From Mucilaginibacter ginsenosidivorans (GTDB taxonomy: Bacteria > Bacteroidota > Bacteroidia > Sphingobacteriales > Sphingobacteriaceae), in assembly GCF_007971025.1 (NCBI RefSeq), contig NZ_CP042436.1, positions 2,976,001-3,040,000 of the forward strand: a stretch of 64,000 bases of DNA, read 5' to 3'. The notes under the pieces are model-generated. The model saw only the letters and a program-made list of their open reading frames with translations, searched no databases and was not told where the DNA came from. Shown here piece by piece: positions 18,093 through 26,275 of this stretch (position 1 is its first letter; every line of letters starts with the position of its first letter). A program made the position numbers and the translations under genes.

Positions 18093-18162
18093 AGAATCAA
18101 GAACCAAGAGTCAACAATCAAGAAATGCCTGTCCTGGCTCTTGATTCCTGGCTCTTGAGTCT
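18093..18162. repeat. Imperfect inverted repeat between hisB and hisH
   Basis: Arm 18093-18120 pairs with arm 18135-18162; 21 of 28 positions are complementary. The words CAAGAACCAAGAGTCAA and CTTGATTCCTGGCTCTTGA recur. The right arm reaches into the hisB stop codon. Confidence 0.7.
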
Positions 18163-19309
18163 ATAAAACCCCTTTAGTTGACGGTAAAACCATCTTATCA
18201 GCATCACGCTTTACGGCCATTTTTATTGCCTTGGCGAATGCTTTAAATATTGCTTCTATCTTGTGATGCTCGTTTTCGCCTTCAGCTTTGATATTCAGGT
18301 TACATTTTGCAGCATCTGAAAATGACTTGAAAAAATGGAAAAACATTTCCGTAGGCATTTCGCCTATTTTTTCGCGCTTAAATTCCGCATCCCAAACTAT
18401 CCAGTTACGTCCGCCGAAATCAATGGCCACCTGTGCCAGGCAGTCGTCCATGGGCAGACAAAAGCCATAGCGTTCTATACCCCGTTTATCACCCAATGCC
18501 TTGGCGAATAACTCTCCCAAAGCTATGCCCGTATCCTCAATAGTATGGTGCTCATCGATATGCAGATCACCCTTGGCGTTTATCTCCAGGTCGATGCTGC
18601 CATGTTTAGCTATCTGGTCCAGCATATGATCGAAGAAATGAAGCCCGGTGGATACTTTTGCTTCGCCTTTGCCATCCAGGTTAACTTTGATATAGATATC
18701 AGTCTCTTTGGTTGTGCGGCGATGTTCGGCAACGCGTTCACCAAGTTTCAGAAATTCATAAACCTTTTGCCAGTCGGTAGTTTCCAGTGCGATGGTCTCA
18801 TGAAGGGCGTCGTGCTGTTCCTGGCTAAATTCCGCGCCGCCTAAGTTCGAGCCGTCATTCAGCCAAATGGCTTTTGCGCCCAGGTTTTTAGCCAGCAGGA
18901 TATCATTCTTCCGGTCGCCTATAGTGAAGGAGTTTTTCAGATCGTATTTCCCTGTATCGAAATATTGGGTCAGTAAAGCTGTGCCCGGTTTGCGGGTAGG
19001 GGCGTTGTCTTTTGCGTAAGTGCGGTCGATATAAAATGCGGAAAATTTAACCCCTTCGTTTGCAAACGTATTGACCACAAAGTCCTGTATCATCTTAAAA
19101 GATTCTTCCGGGTACGACGCAGTGCCCAATCCATCCTGGTTAGTGATCATCGCCAGTTCAAAATCCAGTTCTTTTGCTATTTTCGGCAGGTAAGTTAATG
19201 CGCCCGGATAGAACTGTAGTTTGGCGAACGAATCGATCTGCTCATCCGCAGTCTCCAGTATCAGGGTGCCGTCGCGGTCGACAAAAAGTACCTTTTTCGG
19301 TGCGCTCAT
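18161..19309 (-). CDS. hisB: Bifunctional histidinol-phosphatase / imidazoleglycerol-phosphate dehydratase HisB
   Basis: A 382-residue fusion. Residues 1-165 are the HAD phosphatase (nucleophile in [26 protein letters not shown]). Residues about 190-382 are the dehydratase with its metal-binding histidines ([46 protein letters not shown]). It does steps 6 and 8 of the pathway. The zinc-binding cysteines of the E. coli phosphatase half (CPHxPx...CxCRKP) are absent: the equivalent segment reads [13 protein letters not shown]. Its start overlaps the hisC end by 4 bases (translational coupling). Confidence 0.97.
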   Translation of the reverse strand: MSAPKKVLFVDRDGTLILETADEQIDSFAKLQFYPGALTYLPKIAKELDFELAMITNQDGLGTASYPEESFKMIQDFVVNTFANEGVKFSAFYIDRTYAKDNAPTRKPGTALLTQYFDTGKYDLKNSFTIGDRKNDILLAKNLGAKAIWLNDGSNLGGAEFSQEQHDALHETIALETTDWQKVYEFLKLGERVAEHRRTTKETDIYIKVNLDGKGEAKVSTGLHFFDHMLDQIAKHGSIDLEINAKGDLHIDEHHTIEDTGIALGELFAKALGDKRGIERYGFCLPMDDCLAQVAIDFGGRNWIVWDAEFKREKIGEMPTEMFFHFFKSFSDAAKCNLNIKAEGENEHHKIEAIFKAFAKAIKMAVKRDADKMVLPSTKGVL

Positions 19310-20352
19310 TTGTAATCCTGTAAAGTTTGTAATAAAGTTATATTTTCATCCGGCGTGCCTACCGTTATCCTCAGGCACCCCTCGCATAATTCCACTTTGG
19401 AACGGTCGCGAACGATGATGCCTTTGCCCACTAAGAAGTTATAAATGCCCCTTGCGTCGGTTGTTTTAACCAGTATAAAATTAGCATCGGAAGGGTAGAT
19501 GTCCACCACAAAATCGAAGTTCTTTAATTCAAGTACCAGTTTATCCCGTTGAATTAAAGTTTCTCGTATCCAGTTGTTTACCTGGTCTATATTTTGTAAA
19601 GCTTTAAGCGCTAACTGCTGCGATGCTTCGTTCACATTATAAGGCGGTTTCACCCTGTTCATCACCTCGATGATCTCCTCGCTCGCGAAAGCCATACCCA
19701 CACGTAAGCCCGCCAGTCCCCAGGCTTTGGACAGCGTTTGCAGCACTACAAGGTTGGCATATTCGGTAAGTTCCTGTATGAAAGTTTTTTGCCTGCTGAA
19801 GTTGATGTAAGCTTCATCCACCACAACCAAACCGTTAAAATTTGCCAGCAGTGTTTCCACATCGTCCCGGTTCATCGAGTTGCCGGTTGGATTGTTGGGC
19901 GAACAGATAAAGATCAGTTTTGTCTTAGCGTCGATGGCCTCGGCAATGCCTTCCAGGTTCAACTGGTATTCTTCGGTAAGCGGAACGCGTTTGATAGCAA
20001 TGTCGTTGATATTGGCCGATACCTCGTACATACCATAGGTTGGCGGTACCAGTATTACGTTATCAACACCCGGGTTGCAAAAACTCCGGAAAAGGATATC
20101 GATCGCCTCGTCGCTACCATTACCCAAAAATATATTGCGGGCAGGCACCCCCTTGATCTCGCTCAGGCGCATCTTAACATCGTATTGCAGCGGATCAGGA
20201 TAACGGTTATAGCTTTGGTCCAAAGGCGAACCAAAGGCATTCTCGTTGGCATCCAAAAACACGCTGGCCTCGCCCTGGTACTCATCCCGGGCGGAAGAGT
20301 AGGGTTTGAGGGTTTTGATGTTCTCGCGTAAAAGGTTATTTATATCAAACAT
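19306..20352 (-). CDS. hisC: Histidinol-phosphate aminotransferase HisC
   Basis: A 348-residue fold-type I PLP enzyme with the Schiff-base lysine in [17 protein letters not shown], the phosphate-binding and cofactor residues [11 protein letters not shown] and [11 protein letters not shown], and [10 protein letters not shown]. It transfers the amino group of glutamate to imidazole-acetol phosphate, so it draws on the glutamate produced by gltBD in this same window. It overlaps hisB by 4 bases and lies 118 bases downstream of hisD across a long inverted repeat. Confidence 0.97.
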   Translation of the reverse strand: MFDINNLLRENIKTLKPYSSARDEYQGEASVFLDANENAFGSPLDQSYNRYPDPLQYDVKMRLSEIKGVPARNIFLGNGSDEAIDILFRSFCNPGVDNVILVPPTYGMYEVSANINDIAIKRVPLTEEYQLNLEGIAEAIDAKTKLIFICSPNNPTGNSMNRDDVETLLANFNGLVVVDEAYINFSRQKTFIQELTEYANLVVLQTLSKAWGLAGLRVGMAFASEEIIEVMNRVKPPYNVNEASQQLALKALQNIDQVNNWIRETLIQRDKLVLELKNFDFVVDIYPSDANFILVKTTDARGIYNFLVGKGIIVRDRSKVELCEGCLRITVGTPDENITLLQTLQDYK

Positions 20353-20368
20353 TGTTTTTCTAATCTAT

Positions 20369-20469
20369 TTGTCATGCTGAACGTAGTGAAGCATCTATTG
20401 AGGATTATTTTCATGACCCGTTTAAATCATGATCCGTGATAGATTCTTCGCTGTCGCTCAGAATGACAA
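20369..20469. repeat. Long imperfect inverted repeat between hisD and hisC
   Basis: Arm 20369-20398 (TTGTCATGCTGAACGTAGTG then AAGCATCTAT) pairs with arm 20439-20469, with only a few mismatches and one gap; weaker pairing continues inward (TCATGA at 20411 and 20428). The TGTCAT-CTGA-CG-GAAG-ATCT pattern is a type of dispersed intergenic element I have seen in other bacterial genomes. It occupies nearly the whole spacer. Confidence 0.85.
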
Positions 20470-20470
20470 T

Positions 20471-21754
20471 TTATTTCATTCTCACTGTTACCGCATTCTT
20501 ATGCGCCTGTAAGCCTTCCAGTTCCGCCAAAGTCTCCACTGTTGGCCCTATGTTTTTAATGCCATCCGGGGTGATATGCTGAAAGGTGATCTTTTTCACA
20601 AACGAATCAACCGACACACCCGAATAAGCCCGTGCATAAGCGCTTGTCGGCAAAGTGTGATTGGTGCCCGATGCATAATCCCCCGCGCTTTCCGGCGTCA
20701 GGTTACCCAGGAACACCGAGCCTGCATTAATGATATTGCCAGTTATTTGTCGCCAGCTGGCAGTGGCTAATATCAGGTGTTCCGGCGCGTATTGATTGCT
20801 GAAATCCATCGCCTCGTCCAGCGTGTTTGTAATTACGATGTACGAGTTATCTATGGCCTTCCCGGCAATTTCCGCACGTGGTAACACCGGCAATTGTTTG
20901 GTTAATTCGGCCTGTACTTTTTCGGCCAGCTCAGTTGACGTTGTCACTAAAACCGATTGACTGTCCACGCCGTGTTCGGCCTGTGCCAACAGGTCGGCAG
21001 CAACATATTCCGGTACGGCGCTTTCATCGGCAATCACCAATACTTCCGACGGCCCTGCCGGCATATCAATAGCGGTATTGGTGGTGGATTGTATAATGGT
21101 TTTGGCCTTGGTTACATACTGATTCCCGGGACCGAATATCTTATCAACTTTCGGAATGCTTTCGGTACCATAAGCCATGGCCGCAATAGCCTGTGAGCCG
21201 CCAATCAGATAAATCTTTTCGATACCCAGCAAATGCGCCACGTAAGCGATATAAGCATTCACCTTGCCGTTCCTTTGCGGCGGCGAGCATACGACAATTT
21301 CGTGGCAGCCCGCTATCTGTGCCGGGATGCCCAGCATCAGGAAGGTACTTGGCAACACCGCGGTGCCACCCGGTATATATAAGCCGACTTTTTCAATCGG
21401 CCTCAGTTCACGCCAGCAGGTAACACCGGGCATGGTTTCTACCTTGTCCTCAGTTTTTAGCTGTGTTTGGTGAAATTTGTAAATATTATCGTAAGCCATT
21501 TGCAGCGCTTGTTTCTGATCGGGTTGAAGTGTTGACGCCAACTGCCCAATTTCGTCCTTTTCAATAAACAAGCTCTTCAACTCCACTTTATCAAACTTAG
21601 CGGCATAGTCAAATAAAGCCTTGTCGCCATTAGCGCGGACGTTTTTAATCACATCTTCTACCACGGCACGTATCTCCTCGGCCGGGTCAACATTGCGCTG
21701 AACCAGTTTTTGAATAGCTGCTTTGCTTAAGTCTGAATAGTTAAATCGCTTCAT
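20471..21754 (-). CDS. hisD: Histidinol dehydrogenase HisD
   Basis: A 427-residue protein with the family signatures KVGLYIPGGTAVLPSTFLML, DKIFGPGNQYVTKAKTIIQ, IDMPAGPSEVLVIAD, and LLAQAEHGVDSQSVLVT with zinc-ligand residues, then NQYAPEHLIL and GDYASGTNHTLPTS. It oxidises histidinol twice to histidine with NAD+. It is the second gene of the operon, 80 bases after hisG; that spacer holds another inverted repeat. Confidence 0.98.
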   Translation of the reverse strand: MKRFNYSDLSKAAIQKLVQRNVDPAEEIRAVVEDVIKNVRANGDKALFDYAAKFDKVELKSLFIEKDEIGQLASTLQPDQKQALQMAYDNIYKFHQTQLKTEDKVETMPGVTCWRELRPIEKVGLYIPGGTAVLPSTFLMLGIPAQIAGCHEIVVCSPPQRNGKVNAYIAYVAHLLGIEKIYLIGGSQAIAAMAYGTESIPKVDKIFGPGNQYVTKAKTIIQSTTNTAIDMPAGPSEVLVIADESAVPEYVAADLLAQAEHGVDSQSVLVTTSTELAEKVQAELTKQLPVLPRAEIAGKAIDNSYIVITNTLDEAMDFSNQYAPEHLILATASWRQITGNIINAGSVFLGNLTPESAGDYASGTNHTLPTSAYARAYSGVSVDSFVKKITFQHITPDGIKNIGPTVETLAELEGLQAHKNAVTVRMK

Positions 21755-21831
21755 AAGCCCCCCACCCCCTAAAGGGGGAGTTTTAAATTTGATCCGCCTT
21801 GCCCATTCCGCCTTTAGGGGGCAGGGGGCTT
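21755..21831. repeat. GC-rich imperfect inverted repeat between hisG and hisD
   Basis: Arm 21755-21778 pairs with arm 21808-21831, 21 of 24 complementary. The arms contain nested runs (CCCCCTAAAGGGGG), so each arm can also fold on itself. It lies directly upstream of the hisD start. Confidence 0.85.
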
Positions 21832-21834
21832 GGC

Positions 21835-22686
21835 TTATAAAATAATCTTCTCAATCGGCATCACCACAATGCCCTGTGCGCCGGCCTGTTTCAGCTGACT
21901 GATCCTTTCCCAAAAATCCCTCTCAGGTATAACGGTATGCACTGCAACCCAGCCTTCTTCGGCCAATGGCACTACGGATGGGCTTTTAACTCCCGGCAAT
22001 AGTTTGATGATCTCCGGTAGGTGAGCCTTCTCCACATTCAGCACCACATATTTGGTTTCCTTGGCACGCAGCACCGATTGCACGCGCTGTATGAGTTCCT
22101 TTATCAGGTCCTCATTCTCGCTGCCTTTACGGCCGATCAAAACTGCTTCCGACGACATCACATCGGCAAACGGTTTTAAGCCATTGCTTTTCAGTGTGCC
22201 ACCGGTTGATACCAGGTCGCAGATAGCATCACTCAAACCTAAGCCAGGCGATATTTCAACCGAGCCGGATATGGTACGGATGTCAGATTCGATGCCTTTT
22301 TGTTTTAAGAATTTGCCTAATATAACCGGGTAGGTGGTTGCTATGGATTTTCCGTCCAGTTCAGACAGGTTTTTGATCGGCAGGGTATTCGGAACAGCTA
22401 TTTTTAACGAGCATTTGCCAAAGCCCAGCTTTTGCAGGTAACTAACTTCCACCTCGGTTTCCTGAATCACGTTTTCGCCTACGATGCCCAGGTCGGCAAT
22501 ACCATCCTGCACGTATTCGGGGATATCGTCATCACGGAGGAAAAGTATTTCGAGCGGGAAGTTGGAGACAGGGGAGATGAGCGAGCTCTTGTAATTTTCG
22601 AAATTAAGGCCGCAATTTTTCAGTAATTCAACTGATTTTTCGTTGAGCCTTCCCGATTTCTGGATGGCTATTTTGAGTGTTTTCAC
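21835..22686 (-). CDS. hisG: ATP phosphoribosyltransferase HisG (long form)
   Basis: A 283-residue enzyme with the catalytic bilobed part (LKIAIQKSGRLNEKSVELL, FLRDDDIPEYVQDGIADLGI, ATTYPVILGKFLKQKG, CDLVSTGGTLKSNGLK) and a C-terminal regulatory domain of about 75 residues (ending EGWVAVHTVIPERDFWERI). The regulatory domain makes it the long, histidine-feedback-inhibited form that needs no HisZ. It commits ATP and PRPP to the pathway. The start codon is GTG (22684-22686). It follows a leader with a His-rich peptide and is therefore the regulated first gene of the operon. Confidence 0.97.
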   Translation of the reverse strand: MKTLKIAIQKSGRLNEKSVELLKNCGLNFENYKSSLISPVSNFPLEILFLRDDDIPEYVQDGIADLGIVGENVIQETEVEVSYLQKLGFGKCSLKIAVPNTLPIKNLSELDGKSIATTYPVILGKFLKQKGIESDIRTISGSVEISPGLGLSDAICDLVSTGGTLKSNGLKPFADVMSSEAVLIGRKGSENEDLIKELIQRVQSVLRAKETKYVVLNVEKAHLPEIIKLLPGVKSPSVVPLAEEGWVAVHTVIPERDFWERISQLKQAGAQGIVVMPIEKIIL

Positions 22687-22830
22687 TAATTTTCTATTAA
22701 ACTATAAATGGAACGGGGTAGGTTATTTCACGTAGAAACAATACATTATCTTATCGCCTGGTGGCGATGGTGCAGATGAAGATGATGTAACCTGTTAGCG
22801 TTCATTTTGTATAGTTAAGCTATAGATGAA
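22687..22830 (-). promoter_or_regulatory. his operon leader / putative attenuator
   Basis: The transcribed leader between promoter and hisG holds a 19-codon His-rich ORF and several complementary segments. ATCGCC-ACCA-GGCGAT forms a perfect 6-bp hairpin inside the His codons (22754-22769). AGGTTA (22788-22793, just before the His run) can pair with TAACCT downstream. AACTATA in the 5' UTR (22810-22816) can pair with TATAGTT (22700-22706) just upstream of hisG. I see no GC-rich hairpin with a U tract, so the control may be translational or use a weak terminator. Confidence 0.6.
22746..22805 (-). CDS. hisL: Histidine-rich leader peptide of the his operon
   Basis: A short ORF of 19 codons encodes MNANRLHHLHLHHRHQAIR and a TAA stop. 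Six of its nine codons 7-15 are histidine. It begins about 25 bases after the predicted transcription start and ends 59 bases before hisG. Such His-codon runs upstream of his genes are the hallmark of ribosome-mediated attenuation: scarcity of charged tRNA-His stalls the ribosome in the run and changes the folding of the leader. The stop codon overlaps an ATG (TAATG) that opens a second 7-codon ORF. The gene name follows enteric usage and implies function, not homology. Confidence 0.85.
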   Translation of the reverse strand: MNANRLHHLHLHHRHQAIR

Positions 22831-22836
22831 GTGCCG

Positions 22837-22866
22837 CAAATATAGGGATTGGTTTTGGAAATCAAA
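22837..22866 (-). promoter_or_regulatory. Promoter of the his operon
   Basis: On the minus strand TTTG (22863-22866), 18 bases, then TATATTTG (22837-22844) match the Bacteroidota housekeeping promoter. The start of transcription is expected near 22830, some 25 bases before the leader peptide ATG. Confidence 0.8.
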
Positions 22867-22890
22867 ATAAAAATATAGGCGGCAACCTTA

Positions 22891-24135
22891 CTATATACTA
22901 TGGTCTGCGGGTAAATCGACCCCTTTCGCTATTTTCGTCGACGTCCAACCCTCATCCGCCATACTCCAGAAAGGATCGGACGCAGGCAGTCCAAGCGGGA
23001 GAAGTATAGCCGAGCATAAATAAAGACTACCGGTTGATATGTAGTTTTCCGCCAATAACGGCTGATGACCGTACAAGCCTATTTGCAGCCAGCCGTTATC
23101 ATCAAACATGCCTTTTGCTCCGGTCAATTGATCAATAACCGCCGTTAGCGCGCAACGCACCTGCGCCGGGGGTATCTCTCCGGGCAACTCGTGGTGAAGG
23201 GCCATGTTGGCCAGGTGATGAAACGCCCCGGTACGGTAAGTTATCGAGCGGCCAATTGGCGGATACAACCCGTCCGTGCCGATCAGGCGTTCCTGGATAA
23301 CTGCATAACGGCGATTATGTTCGAGCACTTGTTTTCGTATAGGTTCCAGTCCAGGTTCGCCGGTTGCGTTTATTTTTAAGATGTCGTATAAATAAGGATG
23401 TATGACAAAACTGTTGTAGTAATCCCAGTGAAATTCGGCCCCGTCGCCATATAAGCCGTCGCCTTTATACCATTCTATATGGCGGTTGATAGCATAGGTG
23501 ATTTTTTCTTGATCGAACGGTTCATTTATCGTCATAAAAAACGTCTCGATCATAGCGGCGAACAGGAGCCAGTTATTTTCAGGCGGTTTAAAATCGTGGG
23601 TTTTTCGTAAACATCTAACAACTTGCTGCCGTGTCGGGTCATCGAGGCCTGTCCATAGTTTTGGGCAGCGAAGCAAGGCATAGGCAAAAAACGAGGCGTC
23701 CACAAGCGGCTGACCACCCTTTTCGCCCCAGTTCATATAGTCTTTCGCTTCAGGATCAACTGAATTTTTGATCCCTTTCAGCGAAAGGTGGAAGTGTTTT
23801 TCCCGCAGCTGGTTCTCATCGCCATCCTCATGATCCGCCTGGAGCCAGGGCGCTATGCCGCATAATAAACGGCCAAAAGCCTCCAGGTGAGTGTATTTTG
23901 CCCTGTCTTTTGCCAGCGCCGGTTCGCGGGTTTCGACAGGCATTTTTTCTTTAAGCCGATCTGCTGCCAGGGCATTCAATACAGGCGACGCCAATTTTTC
24001 GAGATAATTTAACCAAACCTGCCGTGTGTTTATTTTGAGATTGTCCTCCGGCAATGGTTTTTGCGGAGCGATAGACGGAATTAAAGGAGTTACGCCAAGC
24101 ATTCCTGCATTCTGCAAAAATTTTCTCCTTTTCAT
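22891..24135 (-). CDS. DUF2264 family protein
   Basis: A 414-residue protein starting at MKRRKFLQNAGMLGVTPLIP, an export signal with a twin-arginine-like KRRKFLQ motif; the frame is open further upstream into the neighbouring gene and that extension is rejected. The body matches the DUF2264 family as I know it (PEARL-like landmarks EAFGRLLCGIAPWLQADHED, YMNWGEKGGQPLVDASFFAY, GDGLYGDGAEFHWDYYNSFV). These proteins are probable alpha/alpha-barrel carbohydrate-active enzymes or binders; no activity can be assigned. It lies 23 bases downstream of the membrane glycosyltransferase-like gene. Confidence 0.85.
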   Translation of the reverse strand: MKRRKFLQNAGMLGVTPLIPSIAPQKPLPEDNLKINTRQVWLNYLEKLASPVLNALAADRLKEKMPVETREPALAKDRAKYTHLEAFGRLLCGIAPWLQADHEDGDENQLREKHFHLSLKGIKNSVDPEAKDYMNWGEKGGQPLVDASFFAYALLRCPKLWTGLDDPTRQQVVRCLRKTHDFKPPENNWLLFAAMIETFFMTINEPFDQEKITYAINRHIEWYKGDGLYGDGAEFHWDYYNSFVIHPYLYDILKINATGEPGLEPIRKQVLEHNRRYAVIQERLIGTDGLYPPIGRSITYRTGAFHHLANMALHHELPGEIPPAQVRCALTAVIDQLTGAKGMFDDNGWLQIGLYGHQPLLAENYISTGSLYLCSAILLPLGLPASDPFWSMADEGWTSTKIAKGVDLPADHSI

Positions 24136-24158
24136 TCGTTTATAAATAAAAAAGTAAG

Positions 24159-25667
24159 CTACTTTTTTTCGTCCGACAAGTACACTTTGCCCTCTTTCGC
24201 ACCGCCAATTTTTACCAGCTTGCGGTGGGCCATAATGTCCTTTAGCGGTACCAGCTCGCTGTTGTATAGTGAGTCGAACCAAACCAGGTAGAAACGCTTT
24301 TGGTTATAAAATTTTTCCACGTCCTTTTTAAAGAAACTGTGCGGCACCAATTGCGATGACAGGCCCGTGAACAGCCACACGGCCTCGTTGGCGTCGGAAT
24401 AGACAGGTACGCCCGGCTGAAAAATACTTTTATGTTTCTTCAAATAAGGCGCGAATTCTGACTTGTTCCAACTGTCATCGCTATAACCGGGTACCCCGTA
24501 ATCCAGTTCATCATCATAGCGCTGGTAGTCTATTTTCACCGTGGAATATTCAAACATCAGCATGGCAGCAACGGCAATTACAGCAAGGCTATATTTTAAT
24601 ACCGCCGAATGAGCCATCTTTAATACATCGGGCACCCAACTGGTACAAGCTATTAACAAGGGTATAAACATGGGCGACAACAGCCGGCTGTTGATAGGCT
24701 CGAACCGGGAGAACGTAGCCAAAATGATCATGAACAAACCGTAAACCACGGCAAAACCGATCACCACGTTCTCGTAACTGTTAATGCGCTGTTTAAATGT
24801 TTTCCAGGCCAGCACGCCTATCAGCGACAGCACGATGACGCAGGTAACCAGTATGGCAAACGAATCGGCCTTGCTGCTCAGCGCGCCCCAGTCGTTAATG
24901 ACAGTGCCCACGCGGAACAGGTTTTGACTGAACGGGGTTATCGATGGCTCGCGCGTGCCGGTGCTAAGCCCGGTAACGCTGCTGTTATAGACCAGGTTTG
25001 CCACCAGTAGCGATATGGATAGGGTTCCGTAAAGGAACAGGTGACCTATCTTCTTTTTAACAGGCAATTCAAAATCAAGCAATATCAGCAGGCATCCCGT
25101 ACCAACTATGGCGATACCTGCGTAACGGGTAATGCAGGCAATAGCGGTGATGATACCCGTTATTACGAGTGCTTTTAAGGTATGCCCATGCGTGTATTTC
25201 CAGTAGGCAATGATGAAGAGCAGTATCTCCAATATAAATAAGGTCTCCGACCACAAGAACGAATAGATCTCGAGCAATGCGGGGCTGATCACAATAGCTA
25301 TCAGGATCAGTATTTTGTAAATACGCGAGTGCGACATAAAACGCTCCATTATCCATCCGCTGGTAAACACCACCGCCGCAAACAGGAAACAGTTGATGAT
25401 GTAACCCGCCTGCACCGCGTTAGTGCGCGAAAATAGCTGTATAATGCCTAAAAAGAACGGGTAAAAAACCGGGAAAAAGGTAATCGGTGTGCCGGTAAAT
25501 GTAACCATGTTGCCATGCGCGCTAAAACTGTCGGCAGCGCTGGCATACATCAGCGAATCGGGCGAAAGCCCAACGCCGCTATATGAAGTGTATAAGTAAA
25601 TAGCATAGAAACCGATACAGGCGAAGATGAAGGAATCGAGATTGGTTATGTAGCGGTTAAGTTTCAT
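24159..25667 (-). CDS. Polytopic membrane protein, GT39/ArnT-like glycosyltransferase
   Basis: A 502-residue protein with about eleven membrane helices in its first 390 residues and a soluble C-terminal domain (residues ~390-502). The first periplasmic loop carries an acidic pair (GVGLSPDSLMYASAADSF), as expected for GT-C enzymes that use polyprenyl-phosphate sugars, and a helix 2 pattern FPVFYPFFLGIIQLF. This resembles the dolichyl-phosphate-mannose-protein/ArnT-like mannosyltransferase group in the inner membrane. Substrate unknown. The neighbouring GmhB-like phosphatase, which acts in heptose synthesis, hints at surface glycan assembly. Confidence 0.72.
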   Translation of the reverse strand: MKLNRYITNLDSFIFACIGFYAIYLYTSYSGVGLSPDSLMYASAADSFSAHGNMVTFTGTPITFFPVFYPFFLGIIQLFSRTNAVQAGYIINCFLFAAVVFTSGWIMERFMSHSRIYKILILIAIVISPALLEIYSFLWSETLFILEILLFIIAYWKYTHGHTLKALVITGIITAIACITRYAGIAIVGTGCLLILLDFELPVKKKIGHLFLYGTLSISLLVANLVYNSSVTGLSTGTREPSITPFSQNLFRVGTVINDWGALSSKADSFAILVTCVIVLSLIGVLAWKTFKQRINSYENVVIGFAVVYGLFMIILATFSRFEPINSRLLSPMFIPLLIACTSWVPDVLKMAHSAVLKYSLAVIAVAAMLMFEYSTVKIDYQRYDDELDYGVPGYSDDSWNKSEFAPYLKKHKSIFQPGVPVYSDANEAVWLFTGLSSQLVPHSFFKKDVEKFYNQKRFYLVWFDSLYNSELVPLKDIMAHRKLVKIGGAKEGKVYLSDEKK

Positions 25668-25672
25668 GCGTG

Positions 25673-25777
25673 TTTAGTTGCAGATGTTGTAATAGTTGTA
25701 AAGGTTGTAAGTTTATAAAGTTTTTCGAAGTTAAAATATGGTTAACTTCTACAACATCTTCAACATCTACAACTTTA
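25673..25777. repeat. Imperfect inverted repeat of short words upstream of the 24159-25667 gene
   Basis: Arm 25673-25706 pairs with arm 25744-25777 over 34 positions, about three quarters complementary. The words GTTGTA / TACAAC and AGATGTTG / CAACATCT recur. The right arm includes the stop codon of the gmhB-like gene. Confidence 0.7.
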
Positions 25778-26275
25778 GTCGATCAAATCCAGTACCTCAC
25801 TTATCGGCTGATCGCTGTTTATTAAAATTCCTTTTACACCTGCTGCCGTTCCGGCTATAACGTCGCGTTCACGGTCGCCTATAAAATAGGATAGGGCAGG
25901 GTCGATGTTGTATTTTTTAATTCCACGTAGCAACAGGCCCGGTTTTGGTTTGCGGCAATCGCAGTCGCCGGTAAAATCAGGGTGATGCGGGCAATAGAAA
26001 ATGTCGGTGAATTCGACACCGCCATCTTTATAAATACTCCGCAATTTCTCATGCATTTTGGCAAGCTCATCTTCGGTGTACCATCCTTTTGCCAATCCGC
26101 CCTGGTTGGTAGCTACGATCAGCAGATACCCCTTGTCCTGCAATTCTTTTAAGGCCTTTATATTATATTCAAGCACCTCGAAGTCTTCAATACGGCATAC
26201 ATAGTCGCCCATTTCCTTATTAAGTACCCCGTCACGGTCGAGGAAAACGGCTTTATTTTTGGCAGAATCATTCAT
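25775..26275 (-). CDS. gmhB: D-glycero-D-manno-heptose-1,7-bisphosphate 7-phosphatase-like HAD
   Basis: A 166-residue HAD phosphatase. The nucleophile motif is AVFLDRDGVLNKE, motif II is VATNQGGLAKG, the zinc loop CPHHPDFTGDCDCRKPKPG keeps all Cys/His ligands, and motif IV is FIGDRERDVIAG. This is the GmhB type that dephosphorylates heptose bisphosphate during LPS or S-layer glycan precursor synthesis. The phosphatase half of HisB is a close relative, so a histidinol-phosphatase role is possible but unnecessary here because hisB is intact. It is divergent from gltB. Confidence 0.85.
   Translation of the reverse strand: MNDSAKNKAVFLDRDGVLNKEMGDYVCRIEDFEVLEYNIKALKELQDKGYLLIVATNQGGLAKGWYTEDELAKMHEKLRSIYKDGGVEFTDIFYCPHHPDFTGDCDCRKPKPGLLLRGIKKYNIDPALSYFIGDRERDVIAGTAAGVKGILINSDQPISEVLDLID

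Noticed and set aside
24136..24282. Upstream extension of the DUF2264 gene
   Set aside because: It would overlap the neighbouring membrane protein gene, and a good export signal begins at 24135.
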